This document shows positions 32,735 to 42,057 of a stretch of DNA of 64,000 bases, piece by piece. The DNA is from JAOXRU01 sp965247735 (lineage in GTDB: Bacteria; Bacteroidota; Bacteroidia; Flavobacteriales; Flavobacteriaceae), in assembly GCA_965247735.1 (NCBI GenBank), contig CBDFHN010000002.1:2356001-2420000 (forward strand). Direction: 5' to 3'. Below the pieces are notes generated by a model. That model saw nothing but the letters and a program-made list of their open reading frames with translations, had not been told where the DNA came from and did not search any database. The stretch's first letter is position 1. Each line of letters starts with the position of its first letter. The position numbers were made by a program, and so were the translations under genes.

Positions 32735-35710
32735 ATGAACTACAATTTCAATGAAATTGAAGCCAAATGGCAGAAATATTGGGCAGAAAACCAAACATTT
32801 AAAGCAAGTAACACTAGTGAAAAACCAAAATACTATGTTTTAGACATGTTTCCTTACCCTTCGGGAGCAGGATTACACGTTGGACATCCACTTGGTTATA
32901 TTGCAAGTGATATTTATGCCAGATACAAACGCCACCAAGGTTATAATGTATTGCACCCGCAAGGCTATGACTCTTTTGGATTACCTGCTGAACAGTATGC
33001 CATACAAACAGGGCAACATCCAGCAATTACAACTGAAGCAAATATTAAAACCTATAGAAGGCAATTAGATCAAATAGGCTTTTCTTTTGATTGGTCTCGT
33101 GAAGTACGCACTAGTAGTCCCGAATATTACAAATGGACACAGTGGATTTTTATCCAATTATTTAATTCTTGGTATAATAAGGACACAGACAAAGCTGAAG
33201 ACATTAGCACATTAACTTCAATTTTTGAAAAGGAAGGAAATGCAATAGTAAATGCGGTTTCTGATGAGGATATTCCTGTTTTTAATGCGGAAACATGGAA
33301 TGCCTATCCATCCACAAAAAAAGAACAACTATTACTACAGTATAGATTAACTTATTTAGCAGAGACCGAAGTAAACTGGTGTCCAGAATTAGGTACTGTT
33401 TTAGCCAATGACGAAATTGTAAATGGCGTTTCTGAACGCGGATCTCATCCTGTTGTTCGTAAAAAAATGACACAATGGAGCATGCGTATTTCTGCCTATG
33501 CGCAACGTTTATTGGATGACTTACAAGGAATAGACTGGCCACAGCCTTTAAAAGATTCCCAAACCAATTGGATAGGACGTTCTCAAGGTGCAATGGTATC
33601 TTTTACTACAGAAAACACGAACGATAAAATAGAAGTGTTTACCACTAGACCTGATACTATTTTTGGAGTAAGTTTTATGACTTTAGCTCCAGAGCACGAT
33701 TTGGTTGAAAAAATAACTACAGCTGAACAAAAAGAAGCGGTTACCACATATATTACTGCAACAGCAAAACGTAGCGAACGAGAGCGAATGGCCGATGTAA
33801 AAACCATTTCTGGTGCATTTACTGGTGCTTATGCTATACATCCTTTTAGCGGTGAAAAAGTTCAAATTTGGATTGGAGACTATGTACTTGCTGGCTACGG
33901 AACAGGAGCTGTTATGGCGGTACCTTGTGGCGACCAACGTGATTATGACTTTGCAAAGCATTTTGGAATTGAAATCCCTAATATTTTTGAAGGTGTAGAT
34001 ATTTCTCAAGAATCATATGCTGACAAAGACAAAACTGTAATTGCAAATTCTGATTTCCTAAACGGTTTGCCTTATAAAAAGGCAATGAAAACTGTAATTT
34101 ACGAAATGGAACAACGTGGTTTTGGATATGGTAAAATCAATTACCGATTGCGTGATGCCGTTTTTAGTCGTCAACGTTTTTGGGGAGAGCCATTTCCTGT
34201 GTATTATGTAGATGGATTACCACAAATGATAGCTGCGGAACACTTACCAATTCGTTTGCCAGAAGTAGAAAAATATTTACCAACACCAACAGGAGAACCA
34301 CCATTAGGGAACGCAACTGTTTGGGCATGGGACAGTACCAAAAACGAAGTTGTAAACAACGACCTAATCGATCATAAAACTATATTTCCATTAGAATTAA
34401 ACACTATGCCTGGCTGGGCTGGTAGCTCTTATTACTTCAATAGATATATGGATCCTACGAACACTAACGAAATGGTTTCAAAGGAAGCTATGGACTACTG
34501 GAAAGAAGTAGATTTATATATTGGAGGAAGCGAACATGCTACTGGACATTTATTATATGCTAGGTTTTGGCAAAAATTCTTGTTTGACTTAGATGTAGTT
34601 CCTGTAAAGGAATTTGCAAAAAAATTGATTAACCAAGGGATGATTACCGGAACTAGTGCTTTTGTGTACAGACTTGTAATTGGCGTTTTTAAAAAGAAAC
34701 AAAAAGAAAATGATGATATCGTAGGAGTGGAAAAGATACCATTTAACAATGTTTACATTTCAAAAAACTCACTTGATTGGAGTGAATTTTCATCAATAAA
34801 AGAGCAATTAAAAACTTTGTTAGAAAAGTCTGGTAATAAGAAATATACAGATGAATCTATTTATTCACTTAACGTTACTCCTTACTCAGTGCCAATTAAT
34901 GTGTCTATAGATTTTGTAGATTCCTCTAACGAATTAGACTTAGAAGCCTTTAAAACATGGAGACCTGAATACAAGGATGCAGAATTCATCTTAGAAGATG
35001 GTAAATATATTGTTGGCCGTGAAGTCGAAAAAATGTCTAAGTCCAAATACAATGTTGTTAATCCTGATAGCATTTGTATAGATTACGGTGCAGATTCTTT
35101 ACGTTTATACGAAATGTTCTTAGGTCCTCTAGAACAATCTAAACCTTGGAATACCGCAGGGATTACTGGAGTACATGGCTTCCTTAAAAAACTATGGAAA
35201 CTATATGTTGATGATAATGGTATAAAAACCACTGATGCAACACCCACAAAAGACAACCTAAAAACCTTGCACAAAACCATAAAAAAGGTTGAAGAAGATA
35301 TTGAGAATTTTTCTTTCAATACCTCCGTTTCTACTTTTATGATCGCTACCAATGAGCTTACTACTCAGAAATGCACTTCAAAAGAGATATTAGAAGGACT
35401 TATTGTATTAATTTCTCCTTATGCACCTCATATTGCAGAAGAATTATGGCAAAAACTAGGTAACAGTACATCTATTTCAACTGCTGCTTTCCCAGAGTTT
35501 GATGCATCGCACCTTGTAGAAAGCACAAAAAACTATCCCATTTCTTTTAATGGAAAAATGCGTTTTATGTTAGAATTCCCATTAGACCTTAACAAGGAAG
35601 AATTGGAAAAAGCGGTGTTAGAAAATGAAAAAACCATAGCACAACTAGATGGAAGGACACCCAAAAAAGTAATTGTTGTTCCTGGAAAAATTGTAAATAT
35701 TGTTGGCTAA
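32735..35710 (+). CDS. leuS: leucyl-tRNA synthetase
   Basis: A 991-aa class I synthetase. The HIGH-type motif is HVGHPLGY (about residues 48-55) and KMSKS is intact in VEKMSKSKYNVV (about 766-777). A large editing domain (CP1) contains TTRPDTIFGVSFM and GYGTGAVMAVPCGDQRDY. It charges tRNA-Leu and edits mischarged products. A long insertion (about 650-760) before KMSKS is the leucyl-specific region, usual in Bacteroidota and longer than in E. coli LeuRS. Confidence 0.97.
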   Translation: MNYNFNEIEAKWQKYWAENQTFKASNTSEKPKYYVLDMFPYPSGAGLHVGHPLGYIASDIYARYKRHQGYNVLHPQGYDSFGLPAEQYAIQTGQHPAITTEANIKTYRRQLDQIGFSFDWSREVRTSSPEYYKWTQWIFIQLFNSWYNKDTDKAEDISTLTSIFEKEGNAIVNAVSDEDIPVFNAETWNAYPSTKKEQLLLQYRLTYLAETEVNWCPELGTVLANDEIVNGVSERGSHPVVRKKMTQWSMRISAYAQRLLDDLQGIDWPQPLKDSQTNWIGRSQGAMVSFTTENTNDKIEVFTTRPDTIFGVSFMTLAPEHDLVEKITTAEQKEAVTTYITATAKRSERERMADVKTISGAFTGAYAIHPFSGEKVQIWIGDYVLAGYGTGAVMAVPCGDQRDYDFAKHFGIEIPNIFEGVDISQESYADKDKTVIANSDFLNGLPYKKAMKTVIYEMEQRGFGYGKINYRLRDAVFSRQRFWGEPFPVYYVDGLPQMIAAEHLPIRLPEVEKYLPTPTGEPPLGNATVWAWDSTKNEVVNNDLIDHKTIFPLELNTMPGWAGSSYYFNRYMDPTNTNEMVSKEAMDYWKEVDLYIGGSEHATGHLLYARFWQKFLFDLDVVPVKEFAKKLINQGMITGTSAFVYRLVIGVFKKKQKENDDIVGVEKIPFNNVYISKNSLDWSEFSSIKEQLKTLLEKSGNKKYTDESIYSLNVTPYSVPINVSIDFVDSSNELDLEAFKTWRPEYKDAEFILEDGKYIVGREVEKMSKSKYNVVNPDSICIDYGADSLRLYEMFLGPLEQSKPWNTAGITGVHGFLKKLWKLYVDDNGIKTTDATPTKDNLKTLHKTIKKVEEDIENFSFNTSVSTFMIATNELTTQKCTSKEILEGLIVLISPYAPHIAEELWQKLGNSTSISTAAFPEFDASHLVESTKNYPISFNGKMRFMLEFPLDLNKEELEKAVLENEKTIAQLDGRTPKKVIVVPGKIVNIVG

Positions 35711-36002
35711 ACTGCCATTAAACATAAAAATATAGCTAATGCACAATTCTAAATTGTGCATTATTTTTTTGCGCAAAAAAGAACATAATTACAAGATTAT
35801 TATGCTTTTAATCGAAAAGAGGCTTAAATTTTGTTAAAAAGCACATTAAAACATACTTAAGCACAATAACAACAGTTATAACATTAACAAAACTAATTAC
35901 AACAATAATACTGACACTGATAACTGTCATAATTGCACTAATTGCACTTGGACTGGTTTTTGAGATGTTAGCTTTATATTAAAGAAGTAAAAATTACAAG
36001 AT
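35711..36002. other. leuS-metallopeptidase intergenic region
   Basis: The 292-bp gap holds the leuS terminator at its left. At about 35820-35980 there is a hydrophobic open stretch (threonine, isoleucine and leucine rich) on the plus strand that ends TTAGCTTTATATTAA but has no ATG at its 5' end. It is not called as a gene. Confidence 0.5.
35737..35770 (+). terminator. rho-independent terminator of leuS
   Basis: A perfect 12-bp stem TAATGCACAATT (35737-35748) and AATTGTGCATTA (35752-35763), loop CTA, followed by seven Ts. A strong intrinsic terminator 27 bp after the leuS stop codon. Confidence 0.9.
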
Positions 36003-36701
36003 ATGATGGGATATTATATCTTACTAGGTGCCATTGGATTAATAAGCATGCTGGTAAGCCAACAATTAAAAAGAAAATTTAAGAAATATTCTCAAATTCA
36101 ACTAAAGAACGGAATGTCTGGTGCTGAAATTGCAGAAAAAATGTTAGCTGATCACGGAATCAGAGATGTACAGGTAATCTCTACTCCAGGTATGCTAACA
36201 GATCATTACAACCCTAGAGATAAAACAGTAAACCTAAGCGAAGGCGTATTTAACCAAAGAAATGCATCTGCTGCTGCGGTAGCAGCACACGAATGCGGAC
36301 ATGCTGTGCAACATGCACAAGCGTACCAATGGCTATCTATGCGTTCTATGCTAGTACCTATTGTAAGCGTGAGTTCAGGATTATCGCAATGGATCGTTTT
36401 TGGCGGTATAGCATTAATGGCAACCAACCTTATTGGAGGTGTAGGTTTTTATGTTGCCGTTGCTGGTCTTATTTTAATGGCTTTTGCTACAATTTTTAGC
36501 TTTATAACATTACCCGTAGAATACGATGCCAGCAATAGAGCATTAGCTTGGTTAAAAAACAAAAACATGCTTACCCAGGAAGAATACAAAGGATCGGAAG
36601 ATGCTTTGAAATGGGCTGCAAGAACCTATTTAGTAGCTGCCTTAGGAGCATTAGCATCCTTAATATATTGGGCAATAAAGGTTTTTGGAGGTAGAGACTA
36701 A
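36003..36701 (+). CDS. zinc metallopeptidase, membrane-bound (Zn_peptidase_2 family)
   Basis: A 232-aa protein with an N-terminal membrane helix (about 4-20) and the zinc motif HECGH (His96, Glu97, His100) in AAVAAHECGHAVQHAQAY. Further hydrophobic segments lie near 120-142, 146-168 and 208-226. It is a PF04298-type neutral zinc peptidase of the inner membrane; substrate unknown. The second codon is also ATG, so the start could be one codon later. Confidence 0.9.
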   Translation: MMGYYILLGAIGLISMLVSQQLKRKFKKYSQIQLKNGMSGAEIAEKMLADHGIRDVQVISTPGMLTDHYNPRDKTVNLSEGVFNQRNASAAAVAAHECGHAVQHAQAYQWLSMRSMLVPIVSVSSGLSQWIVFGGIALMATNLIGGVGFYVAVAGLILMAFATIFSFITLPVEYDASNRALAWLKNKNMLTQEEYKGSEDALKWAARTYLVAALGALASLIYWAIKVFGGRD

Positions 36702-36770
36702 CTAAACTCATTTCGAGTTCTGTTATACCATCAGTGGTCATTACTACTGATAACTTAAATAAAGGGAATA

Positions 36771-36803
36771 AAAAAGGTGATGTTCAAAACATCACCTTTT
36801 TTT
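36771..36803. terminator. bidirectional terminator between metallopeptidase and ferritin genes
   Basis: Stem AAAAAGGTGATGTT and AACATCACCTTTTT with a three-base loop. It is T-rich on both strands, so it can stop both the rightward peptidase transcript and the leftward ferritin transcript. Confidence 0.88.
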
Positions 36804-36833
36804 ATACGTTTAAAATAAGTGTTTAGCACTTTT

Positions 36834-37346
36834 TTAGTCTGTTTTAATACGCTCATCTATAAGCTTTAATGCTATCCCTTCTCTTCCCATTAAATCAAAA
36901 AGGTTAAGAATATCTCGCATTGTTTGCTCTTCTTCTAACTGCTCTTCTACAAACCATTGTAAGAAATGCTCCCCATTAAGGTCGTTTAGTTGTCTGCATT
37001 TAAAAACAATAGCATGAATAGCCTTTGTAATTGCAATTTCTTGATCCAAAGCTGTTTCAAATATCTCTTCCAAAGAAGAAAAATCATGTGATATGCTACT
37101 CACCTCAGGAGAAATAGCATTGCCACCGCAGTTATTAATAAACTTAAAAATCTTCATCATATGCTCACGTTCTTCCTTCACTTGATGATAAAAGAAATGT
37201 GCACTATTATCATACCCTTGCTGATCGCACCAAGAAGCCATTGCTAAATATGATGCTGCAGCATGGCTTTCTCTACCAATTTGCGCATTTAGCATATCCA
37301 TTGTTTCTACATTAATACTTAATTGTTGTCTAGCTATATCTTTCAT
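36834..37346 (-). CDS. ftnA: ferritin
   Basis: A 170-aa four-helix non-haem ferritin. The ferroxidase residues are seen in LNAQIGRESHAAASYLAMASW and YHQVKEEREHMMKIFKFIN, with WFVEEQLEEEQTMRDIL in the fourth helix. It stores iron as ferric mineral in 24-subunit shells. The start codon follows directly on repeat copy F. Confidence 0.95.
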   Translation of the reverse strand: MKDIARQQLSINVETMDMLNAQIGRESHAAASYLAMASWCDQQGYDNSAHFFYHQVKEEREHMMKIFKFINNCGGNAISPEVSSISHDFSSLEEIFETALDQEIAITKAIHAIVFKCRQLNDLNGEHFLQWFVEEQLEEEQTMRDILNLFDLMGREGIALKLIDERIKTD

Positions 37347-37436
37347 GTCTCTATCTTTATTATGTTAAATCGGTCACATGGAACATCATAATTAATCATT
37401 TCCTTCGATACGGAAACCTTATAATAGATGTTTCAT
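37347..37436 (-). repeat. dispersed start-codon repeat, copy F (frame shifted, 3' ORF kept)
   Basis: A 90-bp diverged unit upstream of ferritin: head ATGAAACATCTATTA, core GATGTTCCATGTGACCGATT, end GAGAC, then ATGAAA of ferritin. Two bases are missing in the 5' half, breaking the full frame. The internal ATG at 37399 opens an 18-codon frame (MINYDVPCDRFNIIKIET) whose TGA overlaps the ferritin start as ATGA (37343-37399). This is the same length and arrangement as in copy B. Confidence 0.82.
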
Positions 37437-37552
37437 GTTTTCTCCTTTTTTTAATAAAGTTAAAACATATCTATGCATAAACCATAAAACAGATTCAATT
37501 TATAAGCAGTCTAAGACTACATAAGATTAGTGAGAGTAAAGGGTTAGCAAAA

Positions 37553-37870
37553 CTAAACCTCCAAAAGAGTCCGATTTGTCTGATGAAGTATTTCGAAGCT
37601 ATTTAACACCAACTCCTTAAGATCAATAACCTCAAAAGTATTGAGAATAAAAAGGTGTTCTTTATTACAGAGCATTAGAATTTCGAAACCATGCTTGTTT
37701 AAATCAGCATCAAAATGATCTGTAATTTTGATTGCATTAATTTTTTGACGAAGCGCCAAAAGTTGACAAAATGATAATTGAACAGTTTTATGACCAAAAT
37801 CAATATAAAACCGACGTTTGCTGTCGGATTGTGATAAACTATAATATTTTGAGGTATATACTGTCTCCAT
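37553..37870 (-). CDS. small protein of unknown function
   Basis: A 105-aa soluble protein without signal peptide or recognised domain. It has mixed alpha/beta character (RRFYIDFGHKTVQLSFCQLLALRQKI). It starts 41 bp after the end of the Lrp-family regulator gene on the same strand. I do not recognise the family. The clean start and its length argue that it is real. Confidence 0.6.
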   Translation of the reverse strand: METVYTSKYYSLSQSDSKRRFYIDFGHKTVQLSFCQLLALRQKINAIKITDHFDADLNKHGFEILMLCNKEHLFILNTFEVIDLKELVLNSFEILHQTNRTLLEV

Positions 37871-37911
37871 TATGGATCAAAAATAAGTATTATTTAGATT
37901 AAATCAAAATA

Positions 37912-38382
37912 TTAAATTTTTATCTGACGTTCAATTTGTTGCGCTAAAGAAATAAAGGTTTCTGTTCTAGAAACCCCTTCTATTTGCTGTATTTTTTGAT
38001 TTAAAACATACATTAAATGCTCATTATCCTTACAAAGTATCTTCACTAGAATGCTCCAATTTCCAGTTGTATAGTGGCACTCTAAAACCTCAGGGATCTT
38101 CTCTAACTCTTTTACAGCTTTAGGATTACTCATTGCCTTATCCAAAAACACACCAATAAAAGCCATGGTTGTATACCCAAGTGCTTTTGGGTTTATCACA
38201 AATTTTGACCCTGCAATTAAGCCCGAAGCTTCTAATTTCCTAAGTCGTTGGTGTATTGCTGCTCCAGAAATACCTATATTTCTTGCAATTTCTAAAATTG
38301 GTTTTCTTGCATCACTCATCAGAAATCTTAGTATTTTTTTATCAATACCATCAATTTGTGCAAGTTTCGTAGCTTTTTTCAT
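37912..38382 (-). CDS. Lrp/AsnC family transcriptional regulator
   Basis: A 156-aa protein with an N-terminal winged helix (about 8-60: LAQIDGIDKKILRFLMSDARKPILEIARNIGISGAAIHQRLRKL) and a C-terminal ligand-binding RAM domain. It sits 48 bp downstream of a saccharopine-dehydrogenase-like gene. Lrp proteins often regulate neighbouring amino-acid genes, so control of that gene is a plausible inference. Confidence 0.93.
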   Translation of the reverse strand: MKKATKLAQIDGIDKKILRFLMSDARKPILEIARNIGISGAAIHQRLRKLEASGLIAGSKFVINPKALGYTTMAFIGVFLDKAMSNPKAVKELEKIPEVLECHYTTGNWSILVKILCKDNEHLMYVLNQKIQQIEGVSRTETFISLAQQIERQIKI

Positions 38383-38430
38383 TTTTTACTTTCAATTTCA
38401 TGTTAAAAACTCAAAAATAACATAAAACTA

Positions 38431-39795
38431 TCAAACTATACTACTTTCATTGTATCCCACATAAGGCACCTGATTTTCTTGAAATACAATTCCAAACTTT
38501 TCTAGCTCCTCAAGAATAGGAAGATAAATTTCTTTTTTGATTGGTATCTGTACTCCTGGAGTTGTAATTTTCTTATTCAAAATTAAAAGAGTTGCAACTG
38601 CTACTGGAAGGCCTACCGTTTTTGCCATTGCTGTATGCACACTATCTTCGCCAATAACCACCATATGAGAATCAATTTGTTTTCTCTCTCCTTTATATAG
38701 ATATCCAAATTTATGATACATCACTATCATATCTTTATCTGTTTCCTCTAGTGTCCAACTATCCTCTAATATTTTTTGAAGCATCTGTGCAGGAGTGGCA
38801 TTTTTAAGCTTAATCATTTTAGAAGCATTAAAAATATCTAGTTCCAAAAGTTTACTCCACATAATATCATCTTGATCAATTTTTAAATTGTGGCGCATTT
38901 TTAACTCTACAGAATCTGTTTCGGAATATGGAAGAAAAGAATTAGTAAAATCACGATAAGACATGTTTTCAGAATCTTCAATTGTATAACTATCCTCGGT
39001 CATTCCGAGCTGCACAAACATATTCCATGCTCTAGAAAACCCTACTTTACGCATCGTCCCCCTATATAAAGTATCTATTCCTTTTAAACCATAAACAGAC
39101 ATGTATTTTAGTGAATCTCTATTTGCATAGGCCTCAAAACTACCATAACCATCTATCTCTAAAAACTCTGTTCTTCTAAAAAGTCTATGATAAGGAATAT
39201 ATTTGTACTTCCCTTCTTGAACAAACTTTGAAGTTCCTCCTTGACCAGCCACAACAACATTTCTAGGATTCCATGTAAATTTATAATTCCAAAGATTGGT
39301 ATCACTCTCCGGAGCAACAAGTCCTCCCGTAAAAGATTCGAAAAGTAACATCTTAGCCCCTTTATCTCTAATACTATCTATGACCTTCATGGCAGACATA
39401 TGATCTACTCCTGGATCTAAACCCACTTCATTCATAAAAACCAACCCTAGCCTTTCAGCTTCAGCATTCAGTCCTTGCATCTCTTTACTTACATATGATG
39501 CTGTCACCAAGTGTTTTTTATAATAGAGACAGTCTTTTGCTACCTCCAAATGAAAACGAGCAGGTAGCATTGATACTACAATGTTTGCTTTTTCTATTGC
39601 AGCTCTTCGTTCTTCAACATTAAAGATGTCCAACTTTATTATTGACACACAGTCATAAGAACTGTAATGCATTAATTTTTCAGGATCCAAATCTCCAATA
39701 GTAATAGAGAGTTTATCTTCAGTTGATTTTTCAATAAAATAATCAATTAGATATGCTGTAGATTTTCCAGCTCCTATAATAAGAATATTACGCAT
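38431..39795 (-). CDS. saccharopine dehydrogenase family protein
   Basis: A 454-aa oxidoreductase of the saccharopine dehydrogenase (Lys9-like) family. The Rossmann motif is IIGAGKSTAYLIDYF at 5-19; LPARFHLEVAKDC, NEVGLDPGVDHMSAMKVID and SFTGGLVAPESDTN are characteristic. It probably splits saccharopine to glutamate and aminoadipate semialdehyde, or acts on a related amino acid. The Lrp-family regulator follows on the same strand. Confidence 0.9.
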   Translation of the reverse strand: MRNILIIGAGKSTAYLIDYFIEKSTEDKLSITIGDLDPEKLMHYSSYDCVSIIKLDIFNVEERRAAIEKANIVVSMLPARFHLEVAKDCLYYKKHLVTASYVSKEMQGLNAEAERLGLVFMNEVGLDPGVDHMSAMKVIDSIRDKGAKMLLFESFTGGLVAPESDTNLWNYKFTWNPRNVVVAGQGGTSKFVQEGKYKYIPYHRLFRRTEFLEIDGYGSFEAYANRDSLKYMSVYGLKGIDTLYRGTMRKVGFSRAWNMFVQLGMTEDSYTIEDSENMSYRDFTNSFLPYSETDSVELKMRHNLKIDQDDIMWSKLLELDIFNASKMIKLKNATPAQMLQKILEDSWTLEETDKDMIVMYHKFGYLYKGERKQIDSHMVVIGEDSVHTAMAKTVGLPVAVATLLILNKKITTPGVQIPIKKEIYLPILEELEKFGIVFQENQVPYVGYNESSIV

Positions 39796-39904
39796 TTAGA
39801 CTACTTTTGTTTTACACTTGCTAAAATAAACATTTGTTACAAATCTAACAATAATTACACTAAAAGTTACGAAATAAACAAGCCTCTTTAAAAACAGTAA
39901 AAAA

Positions 39905-40294
39905 ATGAACAATAAAATAGTAATCTCTGGTGCAATTTTAGGAATGTTAGCCGTTATTTTTGGTGCCTTTGGCGCTCATGCACTAAAAGAAGCATTAAGC
40001 GAAAATGCGATAGACACGTTTGAAACTGGTGTAAGATATCAAATGTATCATGCCCTATTACTATTGATTATTGGAACCACAAATTTAGTGTCAATTAAGT
40101 TCAAAAAAAGGATTTTTTGGTGCCTAATATTAGGAATACTGTTTTTTTCAGGTTCAATTTACCTTTTATCTATAGATGAACTTTTAAATTTTAATGCAAA
40201 AAGCATTGGAATTATTACTCCAATAGGCGGATTGTTGTTAATAATTGGTTGGTTTTTGCTTATTACCGATTTTATCACAAAAAGGACGAAATAA
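39905..40294 (+). CDS. DUF423 family membrane protein
   Basis: A 129-aa protein with four hydrophobic segments and the family motif VIFGAFGAHALKEALSENAIDTFETGVRYQMYHALLLL, split across residues 16-55. Function unknown; widespread inner-membrane protein. It is followed by pckA on the same strand but with its own promoter between. Confidence 0.9.
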   Translation: MNNKIVISGAILGMLAVIFGAFGAHALKEALSENAIDTFETGVRYQMYHALLLLIIGTTNLVSIKFKKRIFWCLILGILFFSGSIYLLSIDELLNFNAKSIGIITPIGGLLLIIGWFLLITDFITKRTK

Positions 40295-40305
40295 TTTATC
40301 TTTTT

Positions 40306-40337
40306 TTGAAGCTAACATTCTTTTTTTTATAGTTTTG
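40306..40337 (+). promoter_or_regulatory. promoter of pckA
   Basis: A -33 TTG (40306-40308) and a -7 TAGTTTTG (40330-40337) with a 21-base spacer match the Bacteroidota promoter pattern. The start site would be near 40344, about 25 bases before the pckA start codon. Confidence 0.55.
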
Positions 40338-40369
40338 TAACCTAATACAATAGCAAAAAATATAAAACT

Positions 40370-41986
40370 ATGGCATCTCACACTATTTCTTCGAAATCGA
40401 TTTCGTTAGAAGAATATGGAATCAAAAATGCAAAAGTAAAATATCAATTATCATCAGATGAATTGCATCGCATTACTATTGAAAAAGGATTAGGAAAAGA
40501 GGCCTCTTCTGGAGCTTTAGCCATAAATACTGGCGAGTTTACCGGTAGATCGCCCAAAGACCGCTTTATTGTAAAAGATGATATCACAAAAGATAGAATC
40601 TGGTGGGGAGACATCAACATCCCTTTCGACTCTGAAAAATTCAACAAGCTATACGACAAAGTAGTTTCTTATCTTTCCGAAAAAGAAGTATACGTAAGGG
40701 ATAGCTATGCTTGTGCTGATGAAAACTACAAATTAAACATAAGGGTTATAAATGAATATCCTTGGTCTAATATGTTTGCACAGAATATGTTTTTAAGACC
40801 TACCGAAAAAGAATTGGAGGATTTTAAACCAGAATGGACTATTGTTAATGCTCCAGATTTTATGGCTGAAGCTGAAATAGATGGAACAAGACAACACAAC
40901 TTTGCAATTTTAGATTTTACTAGAAAAATTGCCCTTATTGGTGGTACTGGTTATACTGGAGAAATGAAAAAAGGAATTTTCTCGGCACTTAACTTTATAT
41001 TACCTGTCTTTAAAAACACACTTCCAATGCATTGCTCTGCTAATGTTGGAAAAGATGATGACACTGCTATTTTCTTTGGTCTTTCTGGAACAGGAAAAAC
41101 TACTTTATCAGCAGACCCTAATAGACAACTAATAGGTGATGATGAACATGGCTGGACAAATGAAAATTCAGTATTCAATTTTGAAGGAGGTTGCTACGCA
41201 AAAGTTATTGACCTTTCTAAAGAAAATGAACCTGACATTTATGGAGCTATTAAATCTGGTGCTATTCTAGAAAATATAATCATGGATGCTAATGGAGAGG
41301 TAGATTTTTCTGATGTATCTATCACACAAAACACTAGAGTAAGCTACCCTATCCACCATATCAACAATATCAAAACACCATCAACAGGAAACAATCCTAA
41401 GAATATATTTTTCTTAACTGCTGATGCCTTTGGAGTATTACCTCCAATATCAAAACTATTGCCTAATCAGGCTGCTTACCACTTTATTTCTGGATATACA
41501 GCGAAAGTTGCTGGTACAGAAGCTGGCATAAACGAACCTACACCATCTTTCTCAGCATGTTTTGGCGCACCATTTATGCCTTTACATCCTGCAAAATATG
41601 CAGAAATGCTAAGCAAAAAAATGAAAGATGCAAACGTAAACGTTTGGTTGGTAAATACTGGATGGACTGGCGGACCTTACGGAATTGGCACTCGTATGAA
41701 GTTAAAACATACTAGAGCAATGATCAATGCAGCTTTAAATGGTGATTTAGGCGACTATAATTACGAAAACTACCATATTCATTCTGTTTTCGGTGTAGCG
41801 CAACCTAGAACTTGTCCAGGGGTACCAACTGATGTACTTAGCCCAAGAACAAGCTGGAACAATGACAAGGCATACTATGAAATGGCTTTTAAATTATCTA
41901 ATGCATTTAGAAAAAACTTTGAGCAGTTTGAAGAACATGCAAACGAAGAAACTAGAAGAGGCGGACCGCAACGTTTTGCTTACTAG
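40370..41986 (+). CDS. pckA: phosphoenolpyruvate carboxykinase (ATP)
   Basis: A 538-aa ATP-dependent PEP carboxykinase. The kinase-1a motif is FGLSGTGKTTLSADP and the metal-binding region is IGDDEHGWT. FTGRSPKDRFIV and the TGWTGGPYG/IGTRMKL segment are also present. It converts oxaloacetate and ATP to PEP and CO2 in gluconeogenesis, and may run in reverse in Bacteroidota. Full length; a terminator follows at 42005-42040. Confidence 0.97.
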   Translation: MASHTISSKSISLEEYGIKNAKVKYQLSSDELHRITIEKGLGKEASSGALAINTGEFTGRSPKDRFIVKDDITKDRIWWGDINIPFDSEKFNKLYDKVVSYLSEKEVYVRDSYACADENYKLNIRVINEYPWSNMFAQNMFLRPTEKELEDFKPEWTIVNAPDFMAEAEIDGTRQHNFAILDFTRKIALIGGTGYTGEMKKGIFSALNFILPVFKNTLPMHCSANVGKDDDTAIFFGLSGTGKTTLSADPNRQLIGDDEHGWTNENSVFNFEGGCYAKVIDLSKENEPDIYGAIKSGAILENIIMDANGEVDFSDVSITQNTRVSYPIHHINNIKTPSTGNNPKNIFFLTADAFGVLPPISKLLPNQAAYHFISGYTAKVAGTEAGINEPTPSFSACFGAPFMPLHPAKYAEMLSKKMKDANVNVWLVNTGWTGGPYGIGTRMKLKHTRAMINAALNGDLGDYNYENYHIHSVFGVAQPRTCPGVPTDVLSPRTSWNNDKAYYEMAFKLSNAFRKNFEQFEEHANEETRRGGPQRFAY

Positions 41987-42004
41987 TTAAAAACTATAAT
42001 TCAC

Positions 42005-42040
42005 AAAAAAAGCTCCTGAAAATAATCAGGAGCTTTTTTT
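42005..42040. terminator. bidirectional terminator between pckA and hemD
   Basis: A 15-bp stem made of AAAAAAAGCTCCTGA and TCAGGAGCTTTTTTT with a six-base loop. T-tracts form on both strands, so it serves both convergent genes. Confidence 0.92.
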
Positions 42041-42057
42041 ACGTCTTAAAACAAAAC

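Noticed and set aside
34180..34377. Plus-strand frame of 65 codons inside leuS
   Set aside because: It is an out-of-frame shadow of the leuS catalytic region, which is unbroken and has all synthetase motifs.
35820..35980. Hydrophobic open stretch of about 56 codons between leuS and the zinc peptidase gene
   Set aside because: There is no ATG, GTG or TTG at a sensible place in frame, and the sequence is a low-complexity Thr/Ile/Leu run; it cannot be supported as a gene.
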